From positions 9,052,001 to 9,116,000 of the forward strand of contig NZ_CP030073.1 in NCBI RefSeq assembly GCF_003261055.1: a DNA stretch of 64,000 bases. The letters run 5' to 3'. Below are positions 18,155 through 26,804 of this stretch, piece by piece. The translations under genes and the position numbers were made by a program. How positions within the stretch are numbered: the stretch's first letter is position 1; every line of letters starts with the position of its first letter. Below the pieces are notes generated by a model, which was not told where the DNA came from, made no database searches, and worked only from the letters and a program-made list of their open reading frames with translations. This stretch comes from Streptomyces cadmiisoli (GTDB lineage Bacteria; Actinomycetota; Actinomycetes; Streptomycetales; Streptomycetaceae).

Positions 18155-18173
18155 GGCCACCCGCTGGGTGGCC
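18155..18173 (-). terminator. terminator after pirin gene
   Basis: 8-bp perfect stem GGCCACCC/GGGTGGCC with a 3-nt loop, 10 bp past the pirin stop. Confidence 0.6.
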
Positions 18174-18182
18174 CGTGCGCTG

Positions 18183-18959
18183 TTACCAGCCCCGGACAGT
18201 GGCGTGCATCTCCCATACGAGGATCTCCGCACCTGCAGGCTCTTCGGCCGTGATGCGCTGGCCGCCAGTTGCAGTGAAGCGCACCGCGTCCCCCTCCTGA
18301 AGCTTGCCTGTGCCTTCCAGGACGATTCTTCCCCTTGGCACGTACAGATGGAGGAAGGGAGCCTCGGGCAGTGCGACCGAGTCGCCTGACGAGAGCCGGG
18401 CCGCGTGCAGCGCTGCGTACTTGTTCCGGATGCGGATGGCAGTGGTGTCCGAGTGCTTGTCCATGCCGGAGGCGACGGTGGTCAGGCCACGGCGCAAGAG
18501 CTCGTCGTCGATCTCCAACTGTTCGTAACCCGGTGGGATCCCGGCCTCATCCGGTACGATCCACATTTGCACAAAGTGCACTGGATCGGAATGGGTGCTC
18601 CCGCCCTCCAAGCGCCAGGAGTCGTTCTTCTCCGAATGTAGAATTCCCGTTCCCGCACTCATCCTCTGGGCCAGACCAGGATAGATCAAGCCAGAATGTC
18701 CTGTGGAATCTTGATGTACTAAAGACCCCTGCAATACCCATGTGACGATTTCCATGTCCTGATGGGGGTGGGTCTCGAAACCTGTTCCTGCTGTGACGAT
18801 GTCGTCGTTGCTGACCAGCAGAAGGCCGTGATGAGTATTTTGCGGGTCGAAGTGATGGGAAAACGAGAAGGAGTGTTTGGAATCAAGCCAGGACAGGTTT
18901 GTTCGGAAGCGTTCCCGGCTGTGTCGCACGTCGACGGTCGGTTGCATCATTGGAGTCAA
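18183..18959 (-). CDS. pirin-family protein (YhhW-like)
   Basis: 258 residues. Pirin signature: SKHSFSFSHHFDPQNTHHGL, FETHPHQDMEIVTWVLQGSL, HQDSTGHSGLIYPGLAQRMS and AGTGILHSEKN. The His/His/His/Glu metal ligands of the N-terminal cupin are present. YhhW/pirin proteins can act as quercetin 2,3-dioxygenases in vitro and may sense iron redox state. A TTG at 18959 has an AGAGG ribosome site at six nucleotides; the ATGs at 18950 and 18947 are alternatives with poorer spacing. It lies 31 bp downstream of a possible small gene on the same strand. Confidence 0.9.
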   Translation of the reverse strand: MTPMMQPTVDVRHSRERFRTNLSWLDSKHSFSFSHHFDPQNTHHGLLLVSNDDIVTAGTGFETHPHQDMEIVTWVLQGSLVHQDSTGHSGLIYPGLAQRMSAGTGILHSEKNDSWRLEGGSTHSDPVHFVQMWIVPDEAGIPPGYEQLEIDDELLRRGLTTVASGMDKHSDTTAIRIRNKYAALHAARLSSGDSVALPEAPFLHLYVPRGRIVLEGTGKLQEGDAVRFTATGGQRITAEEPAGAEILVWEMHATVRGW

Positions 18960-18990
18960 CGCCGGCCTCTGTCAGCGGGGATGTGAGCGG

Positions 18991-19179
18991 TCACAGCTTT
19001 GCCCTCCACAGGTTCGGCACGGCGATCTCAGGAACGTGGTCGCCGGAGGAGCCGACATGGAGCTGAGTGCAGTGCTGATCGGCAATCTCTGCACAGATCC
19101 CCGCCACTTGCTCACAAAGAGGCTCCCCGAGGTCCGCGGCGGTCAAGGCCATGATCATTTTGTACTTAAGATCCTCCAC
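18991..19179 (-). CDS. small hypothetical protein upstream of pirin
   Basis: 62 residues from a GTG at 19179, four nucleotides after GGAGG; an in-frame ATG at 19191 has no ribosome site. Sequence EDLKYKMIMALTAADLGEPL, CEQVAGICAEIADQHCTQLH looks like a real amphipathic protein rather than a shadow frame. No family recognised. It could be co-transcribed with the pirin gene (31-bp gap). Confidence 0.45.
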   Translation of the reverse strand: MEDLKYKMIMALTAADLGEPLCEQVAGICAEIADQHCTQLHVGSSGDHVPEIAVPNLWRAKL

Positions 19180-19549
19180 CCGTCCTCCCATGCTGCTGGC
19201 CTATCAGTACGCTATGTGAGCCCTTTGATCCTCGCCAGCCGGACCGTGGCGGACCTGCAGAGGTTGTAGCCCGAAGGGGAACGAGGGCGAAACAAGCCTG
19301 CGTCCCCGGCAGGTCGGGCGCGTGGACTAGCCGGCGGAGCGGATCCGTGCACGTCGAGCAACGTCGTGGCTCAGTACGGTTCAGCAAACACGGTGAATGC
19401 GTCGAAATTCTGGCGCCGGTCCCTGGGCATCGAGTCATTCACCGTTGTGGCGTCACTGCGTTCTTGTCGCGTATCGCTGCGCGCCTGGCGTTCGCGGCAG
19501 GACGGGTTGGGGCGGTCAAGCGGATGCGGCACGGCTCTCCGCGTGTGCA

Positions 19550-20455
19550 TGGTGGAGTCGTCCGAGGCCCTGATCCTGGCGCGGCGCTGCCGGCAACATC
19601 CCTCGGCACCTTCACCTTCCTTCGGCGATCTTGCGGAGGTATTACTCCCGGCCGCGCCCATCGTTACGGATCTGGCAGACAGCGATGATGTGAAGCGCGC
19701 TGTTCAGAGCCCTGATGCCTCCGATGTTGAGCCGATGGCGTACCCGTTTGCCGCTGGAGGCGTCCAAGGGCGCGCTGCCGACGTAGCTGGCGAAGTGGTG
19801 GTCTGTCGGGAAGCGGCTGATGTCGCCGACATGGCCCAGGAGCTTCGCAGCCAGTACCGTGCCCAGCCCGGGCAGCGAGGTCAGGCTGGTTCGTGCGGCA
19901 GCGAGAGCATCGCGCATCTGGGCCTCGTTGTCCTTGACCTGCCGGTCAAGCCTGCGCAGGTCGGCCAGCAGATCACGAGCGATGTCCCCAAGGCAGTGGT
20001 CCGTCGCAGTGGCCGGCCGGATGCCCTTCATCAAAGTCGCGGCCTTCTCTGCCGAAAGCCGGGTGCGGGCACCACCGGGCAACAGGTCGCGAAGGACCGC
20101 GTGGAGACGGTTAACGATCCGCGTCCGCTCGCTGGTCAGGTCGTCGTGCCGCTCGGTCAGCAGCCGCAGGATCGTGGACTGGTCCTCCGCGGTGACCTTG
20201 CGCAGATCGGTGCGGAAAACCGCGACTTGGGCTACGTGGAGAGCGTCCGCGGGGTCGGTCTTCCGGTCCCCGCCGGTGGCCAGAAGACGGGCCCTGGCCG
20301 ACAAGGTGGAAGGCACGTCGACGACATCCTCGCCCGCAGCGGCCAGCTGCTGAGCGAGAGACCGGCCGAGACCGCCGGTACCTTCGACCGCGAACCGGCG
20401 CTCGGGCCACTGTGCGCACCAGTGCAGAAGCTGGCCATAGGCCCAGGTGCCGTCC
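19550..20455 (-). pseudogene. IS110-family transposase relic, 5'-truncated
   Basis: Continuous minus-strand text: CAQWPERRFAVEGTGGLGRS, LAQQLAAAGEDVVDVPSTLS, ARARLLATGGDRKTDPADAL (DEDD domain), through SLTSLPGLGTVLAAKLLGHV, to LDASSGKRVRHRLNIGGIRA, the C-terminal serine domain. The first about 60 residues with the leading catalytic Asp are missing where it meets the IS701 relic, and the last segment (RKIAEG) is frame-shifted. It cannot be functional as it stands. Confidence 0.75.
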
Positions 20456-21160
20456 GGGGCTTGAGGGCCATCACGAACGACAGGCCGACGGCGTACAGGT
20501 CTGAGCGGAAGCTGTCTGGGTCGCCGTAGGCGCAGTCCGCGGCCACCGCGCGGAAGTCCAGCCCGGCCGCCTTGGCCTGAGCGGCCAGGTCCGCCGCGAT
20601 CTGCAGTTTGGTGCGGAAGTCGGGTTCGCTCTTACCGCGGGGGGAAGTGATGGGCCGGAGTATAGGGACGGGCATGCACCGGGTAGTAGACGCGCTTATC
20701 CGACCAGCAGGTGGTCACGGTGACCACGCCACGGTCGATCTTCCCGACCGAGCCGAGACACTGCTTGCCCACGTGCGCGGTCGCCGTCCTGTCCTTGCGG
20801 TCGCCGGGGTCATCCACCACCAGTACCCCCTCCGGGTGCGGGGCGGTGGCTGGGTCGGCCCGCAGCAACTCGAGGCGACGGGCATTGACCGCTTCCTGGC
20901 TCCAAGCCGACTCGAACAGGAAGAACACTGCACCGTCGCGTGCTGGGCACCGGCCACCGGTTCGGCACCGGCCAGGCAGGTCAGCGTCTTGTTGCGGTCC
21001 CGGGGCAGCAGCAGCCCGGCCAGGTACTGGCGAAACCCACGCCGCTGGGCCAGAGTGCCGAAGAGATCATCGAAGCGGACGGCGTACGCTGCCAGCGGAT
21101 GGTGATGGCGAACTTCGGCTGCACGCCGGAAGGTGCCTGGGACATCCCGGTGGCCGTCTT
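20456..21160 (-). pseudogene. IS701-family transposase relic
   Basis: Text in order on the minus strand: YAVRFDDLFGTLAQRRGFRQ, YLAGLLLPRDRNKTLTCLAG, then after a frameshift AWSQEAVNARRLELLRADPA, EGVLVVDDPGDRKDRTATAH (catalytic DD region), and RAVAADCAYGDPDSFRSDLY, AVGLSFVMALKP. This is the N-terminal and central part of IS701-family DDE transposases. It stops where the IS110 relic begins, so the IS110 copy probably landed in or beside it. Confidence 0.75.
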
Positions 21161-21702
21161 CCAGCACGCGCGCGTCAGGTTGCGCACGGTTGCCGAAGCC
21201 GTCACTTCGACCGCTACCGGGCAGTCGATGCCAGCAGAGCTTCAGGCTCACTTCGTGAGGGCGGTGCAGGTGTGGCGCGCCGATCGGGACCACGTACGTA
21301 CGTCGATGGTGAGGCCTCCATCGTGGGAGTGGTGCCGACCTGCGGTCCCGGTGGTGCGCGAGATGAGCTGGGCGGTGGCTACAGGACCGCAGGCTCCCTC
21401 CAGATGACGCGTTGCTCGGGGTCGTGGGCGGGCCGCCAGATGAGTGCTGACGCCGACGGGCAGCGCCAGCCTCCTGATGACGCCGCCCCACATCCGTCGC
21501 GGCTCTAGCCATGCCCCATGGCGGGCGAAACGATCTATACGTCGCTGGTAGGACGAAACGAGGCCGATCCGTGCAGTTGCCAACCCGTTCGCCACGCCTG
21601 TCTAGCGACGGCGCGGCACCACGTTGAGGATGCTCTTGCTACGGCCGGTTGTTGGAGGGGGCTGTACCGGCCCCCTGCGCAACAGTCCGTTCAGGAGATG
21701 CG
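21161..21702. other. gene-free stretch
   Basis: Remnant DNA behind the IS701 relic and the promoter region of the YVTN gene. No coding text recognised. Confidence 0.45.
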
Positions 21703-22803
21703 ATGTCCGTAACCCAAGACAGTCTTGAGTGCACGCCAGCTAGGTGTACGAGGGGTAGACCGGCGCCGTTGTGGCACGCGCGAGTATGGCTGGTGGGCAT
21801 CCTGGTGGCGGTATGCACCGCGCTGCTGCCAGGTATCGCCCCGCAGGGGGCAGTAGCCAACCCCAAGCCTCCCCAAACCGTCAGCCGCGCCTATGTGACC
21901 AACTTTGACACCGACACGGTGACGGTGATCAACACCGACACGAACGCGGTGCTCACCACCATCCCCGTTGGCGAGACCCCGATCGACGTGGACGTAGACC
22001 AGGGTCGCGCCCGCGCCTACGTAGTCAATCGCGAGAGCGGCACGGTGACGGTGATCAACACCACTACGAACGCGGTGCTCACCACCATCCCCGTCGCCAA
22101 CGCCCCGACTGACGTGGAGGTAGACCCGGGCCGCGCCCGCGCTTACGTGACTAACGCGGCCGACGACACCGTGTCGGTGATCAATACCGACACGAATGCG
22201 GTGCTCACAACCGTTCCCGTCGGTACCGGTCCGACGGGCGTCGCGGTGGACCCGGCTCGTGCCCGCGCCTACGTTGCCAACAGAGAAGACGACACCGTGT
22301 CGGTGATCAACACCGACACGAACGCGGTGCTCACGACCGTCCCCGTCGGCGCCGGCCCGTTCGACGTCGGTGTAGACCCAGGTCGCGACCGCGCCTACGC
22401 GATCAACCAGTCCGGCAATTCGGTGTCGGTGATCAATACCGACACGAATGCGGTGCTCACAACCGTTCCCGTCGGTACCGGTCCGACGGGCGTCGCGGTG
22501 GACCCGGCCCGTGCCCGCACCTACGTTGTCAACGCGGAAAGCAACACGGTGACAGGTATCAACACCGACACGAATGCGGTAGTCGACACCCTCACCGTCG
22601 GCGACGAACCGGCCAGGGCAACGGCGGACCCGTCCCGCGCCCGCGTGTACGTGACCAACTACGCGTCCGGCACGATCTCGGTGATCAACACCAACACTGA
22701 CGAGGTGGTCGACACCATCGACGCTGGCGACGGCCCGGTCGGAGTGGCCATCGTGAGCTTGAGCTCGGCTCGTGAGGGCAAGTGCAGCGGTATCTGCGCC
22801 TGA
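21703..22803 (+). CDS. secreted seven-bladed YVTN beta-propeller protein
   Basis: 366 residues from the ATG at 21703, six nucleotides after CAGGAG. The signal peptide is ARVWLVGILVAVCTALLPGI-APQGAVA. Then seven 42-residue repeats follow, each of the form RAYVTNxxxDTVTVINTDTN-AVLTTIPVG-xxPTxVxVDPxR, making a complete propeller. Repeats 3 and 5 are almost identical at DNA level, 252 bp apart, a sign of recent gene conversion. YVTN proteins are surface or secreted proteins of unclear function; some bind partners at the cell surface. Asp/Asn-rich turns suggest metal binding. A terminator follows. Confidence 0.88.
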   Translation: MSVTQDSLECTPARCTRGRPAPLWHARVWLVGILVAVCTALLPGIAPQGAVANPKPPQTVSRAYVTNFDTDTVTVINTDTNAVLTTIPVGETPIDVDVDQGRARAYVVNRESGTVTVINTTTNAVLTTIPVANAPTDVEVDPGRARAYVTNAADDTVSVINTDTNAVLTTVPVGTGPTGVAVDPARARAYVANREDDTVSVINTDTNAVLTTVPVGAGPFDVGVDPGRDRAYAINQSGNSVSVINTDTNAVLTTVPVGTGPTGVAVDPARARTYVVNAESNTVTGINTDTNAVVDTLTVGDEPARATADPSRARVYVTNYASGTISVINTNTDEVVDTIDAGDGPVGVAIVSLSSAREGKCSGICA

Positions 22804-22825
22804 CGGACAGACACCGCTGTGAAGC

Positions 22826-22860
22826 GGAAGGGGTGCCCGGTTCTTCTGGGCACCTCTTCC
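22826..22860 (+). terminator. terminator after YVTN gene
   Basis: 13-bp stem with one mismatch (22826-22838 with 22848-22860), 9-nt loop, 22 bp after the stop. Confidence 0.7.
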
Positions 22861-23189
22861 GGTGCCAGACGCATGGGGTGGGCCTTGCGCCGTAGGCCGG
22901 TGGAGTCTGATTCGAAGATCCACCACCCCCGCGCGGTCCGGGACAACACCGCCCCCGCACCGCCGACGCCAGGTGCGTCATCGAGGACTCGCCGTCGCCG
23001 CCTTCCACTTCGGCGGGTCTTCGGCGCCAGTCGCCTGTCCCGTTGCTCGCCGACCAAAGATCGTGATCGGCCATGCGGGCGTAGAGTTCTCGGGTTCCTG
23101 TGTCGTTCGAGTTTTCCAGGGTGCGGGTGTCGTGGCCCCAGGCGTTGAGCGTGTCCAGTGCGCGGTCGCGTTTGTATCGGTCTGTGCGG

Positions 23190-23430
23190 GTGCTGAGCAC
23201 GCCGTTCTTCGCGCCGGCTTGCGGGAGTCTGCACGCCGACATGTGTTCGACTCACCCGGCCACGACCTGGTGCCCCTGCTCTTCGTCGAAGTCGACGACG
23301 GCACCGAGGCGCCGATCGTCGCACCCAAGATCGAACGCTACGCCCGGTTCTTCGCTCGCCGCGCCACCCTCTCCGGCGGTGAAGTCCCGCTGTGGTGGAC
23401 CGTCTGGCCGACCATGCCACGCCGATGGTT
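23190..23430 (+). pseudogene. replication-relaxation-like protein relic
   Basis: The plus frame reads HDLVPLLFVEVDDGTEAPIV and APKIERYARFFARRATLSGG-EVPLW, which matches the core of the Replic_Relax (replication-relaxation) family found on actinomycete plasmids and integrative elements. No start or native end remains. It suggests an old plasmid-type or integrative element passed through here. Confidence 0.55.
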
Positions 23431-23439
23431 GGGCAAACT

Positions 23440-23924
23440 TTGGCCTGCTCGCGGACACCCGCACTACGACGAACGGGCCCGAGGTCGAACAGGCCCTGGC
23501 GGGCGCGGACCTGGTGTCGCAGCCACGGGCCGCGGCGGTCCGTAACGCCCGTAGGCAGGCCCACGGCCCGGGGTGGGTCCTGGCCGGGGATGCCGGCCAC
23601 TACAAGGACCCCGTCTCGGCGCAGGGCATCTCCGATGCCTTCGCCGATGCCTATGTGCTCGCGGACGCCCTCGACGCCGGGCTCTCGGGCTCCACGGGCC
23701 TCGACAGTGCGCTGGCTGGCTACGCCGCGACCCGGGACGCGCAGCGCCTCGGGGCCTTCGCGTACACCTGCGAGCAGGCCGAACTGCGCCACTTCGGCGC
23801 CGGCGTCCTCGGCGACCTGGCCGGGACCGCCGCCGATGAGCGGGCCGTCGAGGCATTCCTGAACACCTTCGTCGGCTGCGACGCCCCCTCGGACCCGGGC
23901 TGGCTCGGCGAGTCCCACTACTGA
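23440..23924 (+). pseudogene. FAD-dependent monooxygenase C-terminal fragment, IS630 in stop codon
   Basis: Text EVEQALAGADLVSQPRAAAV, then GPGWVLAGDAGHYKDPVSAQ and GISDAFADAYVLADALDAGL. The GWVLAGDAGHYKDP segment is the GD motif region of FAD monooxygenases, so only the C-terminal third remains; the FAD Rossmann part is gone, replaced by the replication-relaxation relic. The frame ends ESH-Tyr-stop because the IS630 element at 23921 begins after TA; without it the reading would be ESH followed by a TAG stop. So the IS hit the native stop codon. Confidence 0.7.
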
Positions 23925-25074
23925 TCTTTTTGTAAGTTTGGTGGGTGTGGTGGCCTTGCGGCTGGGAGGCTGTCGGGGTGGCTTATCAACCCTCGGCTTC
24001 GGCTGCCGGCTCGCCTCTTCCTCCTTTGTCGCGACCTCAGTTGGCGGAGGCACGTCGTGTGCGTGCGGTCGGTTGTTCGAGGTGGGCGCCTCGAATGCGG
24101 AGATCGCACGGGCGGTGGGTGTGTGTGCCGAGAGTGTGCGGCGTTGGCGTCGGGTGTGGGAGGAGGGCGGCGTTTCGGCCCTGCGGCGCCGTGCGGCCAC
24201 CGGTCGCCCACCCAAGCTGGACGACGCCCAGGTCGAGACCGTCCGGGCCGCGTTGATGCGAGGTGCTCAGGCTCATGGATTCGAGGCCGACCTGTGGACC
24301 CTGGAACGAGTCGGCGCCGTCGTGGAGCGGGCGACGGGAGTGGCGCTGTCGAGGGCGTCGGTGTGGCGACTGCTGACCGGCTGGCTCGGATGGAGTTTGC
24401 AGCGGCCCGAGCGGAGGGCGGTCGAACGGGACGAGTCGGAGATCGCCCGTTGGATCGCGCACGAGTGGCCGCGCATCAAAAAGGGGCCGTGAACACACGT
24501 GCCTGAATCGTGTTCCTCGACGAATCAGGTGTCTCCCTGCTGCCCCCCGGATCCGCCGCACCTACGCACCACGAGGTCGAACCCCTCTTCTGCGATACCG
24601 CCTGAACTGGAAGCGCGCGTCGATGGCAGGGGCTCTGGGCTACCACTCCACCGACCCCGAACGCGGGGCCCGCCTGTGCTTCCACCTCAAACCCGGCAGC
24701 TACGACACCACCGCCCTCATCGAGGTCCTGGAACAGATGAAGGCGTTCTACCGCGGCGAGCATGCTGGTCTGGGAGGGCCTGTCCGCTCACTGGAGCCGG
24801 GCGATGCGGGCTTGGGTGGCCGAGCAGGACTGGCTGACCTTGGAGCGATTGCCCGCCTACGCTCCCGAGCTGAACCCGGTGGAACTGCTGTGGTCCTCAC
24901 TCAAGAAGCGTGAGCTCGCCAGACCTCGCCGGCGACCACCTCGCCGATGTCGCCGACGCCACCGAACAAGGCATCCACCGCGTCAACCACAACCCACGAC
25001 TGCCGTGGTCCTTCCTCGCCCACACAGGCCTGACCATCCACCCACCACACCCACCGAACTTACGAAAAGATCAG
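23921..25074 (+). mobile_element. degenerate IS630-family element with terminal inverted repeats and TA duplication
   Basis: Left end CTGATCTTTTTGTAAGTTTG and right end, read inward, CTGATCTTTTCGTAAGTTCG match over more than 30 bp with few differences. TA flanks both sides (23919-23920 and 25075-25076), the hallmark of IS630/Tc1-mariner insertion. Length is 1154 bp. The transposase inside is frameshifted, so the copy is dead unless served in trans. Confidence 0.85.
24060..25060 (+). pseudogene. IS630 transposase, frameshifted
   Basis: Pieces: FEVGASNAEIARAVGVCAES and VRRWRRVWEEGGVSALRRRA (helix-turn-helix), LTGWLGWSLQRPERRAVERD; after a shift VFLDESGVSLLPP (catalytic Asp), ALGYHSTDPERGARLCFHLK; later LERLPAYAPELNPVELLWSS (ELNPVE catalytic Glu). 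At least three frame changes, near 24060, 24490 and 24760, inactivate it. Confidence 0.8.
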
Positions 25075-25078
25075 TAGT

Positions 25079-25165
25079 GCCGCGGCAGGCAAACGTTCGC
25101 CCCGTCGCGACGCCCGGCACGCCGCCCCCACCGCCCGAAAGGCAGCACGCTCCCCACTCTCCGTT
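25079..25165 (+). repeat. partial copy of the MITE-like repeat of 53054-53171
   Basis: From just beyond the IS630 right flank, GGCAGGCAAACGTTCGCCCC and GTCGCGACGCCCGGCACGC match, in inverted orientation, the right end of the small repeat at 53054-53171. A short insertion interrupts the match before CTCCCCACTCTC resumes. Confidence 0.5.
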
Positions 25166-25189
25166 GTCGGCCGCAGTGCGGCGGATGTG

Positions 25190-25636
25190 AAGTCAGCGTC
25201 TCGACCTGACGACCAGCCGTGTCTCCGACAACTGGCGCTTCGGCACAGGCACGCGCACCTCGTGGACGTTCCGCTCGGACACCACCACCGCCAAGGCGCT
25301 GCTGCCGATGCTCCAGCTCGACTACGACGTACCGGTCGACGTCCGCAACGCGGTGGGCTCGCAGCGCAAGCACACTCTCGGTCTGGGTGTCCGCATGCAG
25401 GACGGCATGCCGGCTCCGACAGGTGTCTCGCTCAAAGTCGAGGCCTCGTACGACGACGGCAGGAACTGGACCCGGGCCACCACGGCCCGCAAGGGCAGCG
25501 GCTTCACCGCCACCGTCGCACGGCCCTCGCGTGTCCACGGCGACGCGTACGTGACGCTGCGCGTGACCGCGACCGACGCGGCCGGGAACAGCGTCACGCA
25601 GACGGTCGACCGCGCCTACCAGCACCGCGGCGCCTG
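25190..25636 (+). pseudogene. orphan C-terminal module of a subtilisin-type protease
   Basis: In-frame text from just after a TGA at about 25187: RLDLTTSRVSDNWRFGTGTR, TSWTFRSDTTTAKALLPMLQ, LDYDVPVDVRNAVGSQRKHT, VSLKVEASYDDGRNWTRATT and VTLRVTATDAAGNSVTQTVD, ending YQHRGA. It aligns end to end with the C-terminal module of the protease at 47261-50632 (TASWTFSSEYTAEPTLIPLS, VRVSYDQGAHWHKL, GNSVEQTINDAYLTH) and with the lipoprotein at 30427-31020. No start codon or ribosome site precedes it; the protease domain has been lost. A terminator still follows. Confidence 0.72.
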
Positions 25637-25654
25637 AACCGCACGGTGACCACA

Positions 25655-25676
25655 CCGCGGCCCTGACCGGCCGCGG
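25655..25676 (+). terminator. terminator after the orphan protease module
   Basis: CCGCGGCC/GGCCGCGG perfect 8-bp stem, 6-nt loop, 18 bp after the fragment's stop codon. Confidence 0.6.
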
Positions 25677-25831
25677 CGCGGCGGGTGTCGGATGCCCCCA
25701 GGCCCCCGGCACCTGCCGCGCCCTGGCCGACCGTACCGGGTTCGGCCCGTATGCGATCGACCTGCCCGGCCAGGACCCGAGGGTGTGCGCGAGCGCAATC
25801 GGTCTCAGTTCGGCGACTTCGGGGCCACTTA

Positions 25832-26804
25832 GAGCGCCCGGCGGTAGGCGTGTCTCGTTGATGAAGGCGACCCCGGAAGTCGAGCAGGCACGAGCCATGG
25901 TGATCATGGAGTTCTCTACGCTCAGTGATCACCGGAGGGCCCGTGCCTGTCCTGCCATCATGCCTGCTCGAACCCCTGTGGGACCAGTTCGCGACGCTGT
26001 TACCGGAGCACGTGGACAGCCACCCGCTGGGCTGCCACAACCCGCGCATCGCGGACCGCGTGGTGTTCGACCACGTAATCGCCGCCCTGGTGCACGGCTC
26101 CGGCTACGAGCGTGTCGCAACTCCTGGATGCTCGGACCGCACCATCCGACGACGAGTCGCCTACTGGGCCCAACTCGGAATAGCCGGGCAGTTGCACGCC
26201 CTGGTGCTTGAGGCGTACGACCGGATGATCGGCCTTGAGTTGAGCGAGTTGTCCGTGGACGGCTGCATCACGAAGGCTCCCTGCGGTGGCGAGGCCGCCG
26301 GGCGCTCCCCAGTGGACCGGGGCAAGCAGGGCCTCAAGCGCTCGGTGGCCACCGAGGCCCGCGGCATCCCGCTCGGCATCGTCTCAGCCGGGGCCAGCCG
26401 GCACGACTCACCGCTGCTCGTGCCCACCTTGGAGGCCGCGAAGGAGCAGGTCGGATGCCTGCCAGATCAGGTCAATGTCAACTTGGACCGTGGCTACGAC
26501 AGCCACAAGACCCGGGCCGCATTGTCGGAACTCGGCTTCACCGGCGAGATCGCCCGCAAGGGCGTGCCCGCTCCCATACAGGCCGGCAAGAGATGGGTGG
26601 TCGAGCGCAGTCACGCGTGGATGAACGGCTTCGGCAAACTGCGACGCTGCACCGAGAAACGCAGCCGGGTCGTCGACTTCTACCTCTACCTGTCCGCCGC
26701 CATCGTCACGCTCCGTATGCTCATCCGCCGCGCCACCCCGCTCTACCGATGGGACGGTCGCCCCACTACCAAACGCCTGAAGTAACGCCTACTGCCGGGT
26801 GCTC
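25832..26804 (+). mobile_element. intact IS5-family element with TTA target duplication
   Basis: Ends are inverted repeats: GAGCGCCCGGCGGTAGGCGT on the left and, read inward, GAGCACCCGGCAGTAGGCGT on the right, 18 of 20 identical. TTA flanks both sides (25829-25831, 26805-26807). The 973-bp element holds one open transposase. The right-hand TTA is the complement of the TAA stop codon of the acetyltransferase gene, so the insertion sits exactly at that stop. Confidence 0.88.
25925..26785 (+). CDS. IS5-family transposase, intact
   Basis: 286 residues. N-terminal DUF4096-like segment LLEPLWDQFATLLPEHVDSH; catalytic DDE set visible as ELSVDGCITKAPCGGEAAGR, VNVNLDRGYDSHKTRAALSE and WVVERSHAWMNGFGKLRRCT. 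It cuts and pastes its own element. No frameshift was seen, so it may be active. The start could also be one of the downstream valines; the given ATG lies 93 bp inside the left end. Confidence 0.88.
   Translation: MITGGPVPVLPSCLLEPLWDQFATLLPEHVDSHPLGCHNPRIADRVVFDHVIAALVHGSGYERVATPGCSDRTIRRRVAYWAQLGIAGQLHALVLEAYDRMIGLELSELSVDGCITKAPCGGEAAGRSPVDRGKQGLKRSVATEARGIPLGIVSAGASRHDSPLLVPTLEAAKEQVGCLPDQVNVNLDRGYDSHKTRAALSELGFTGEIARKGVPAPIQAGKRWVVERSHAWMNGFGKLRRCTEKRSRVVDFYLYLSAAIVTLRMLIRRATPLYRWDGRPTTKRLK

Noticed and set aside
19366..20529. 387-codon plus-strand frame
   Set aside because: Shadow of the IS110/IS701 relics on the minus strand.
21703..22803. The repeated DNA in the YVTN gene as a CRISPR-like or tandem-repeat array
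   Set aside because: The period is 126 bp, in frame, and encodes propeller blades.
22659..24215. 518-codon minus-strand frame across the YVTN end and the monooxygenase fragment
   Set aside because: Runs antisense through unrelated genes; no coherent domain. A short stretch near 23000-23230 looked protein-like but could not be assigned.
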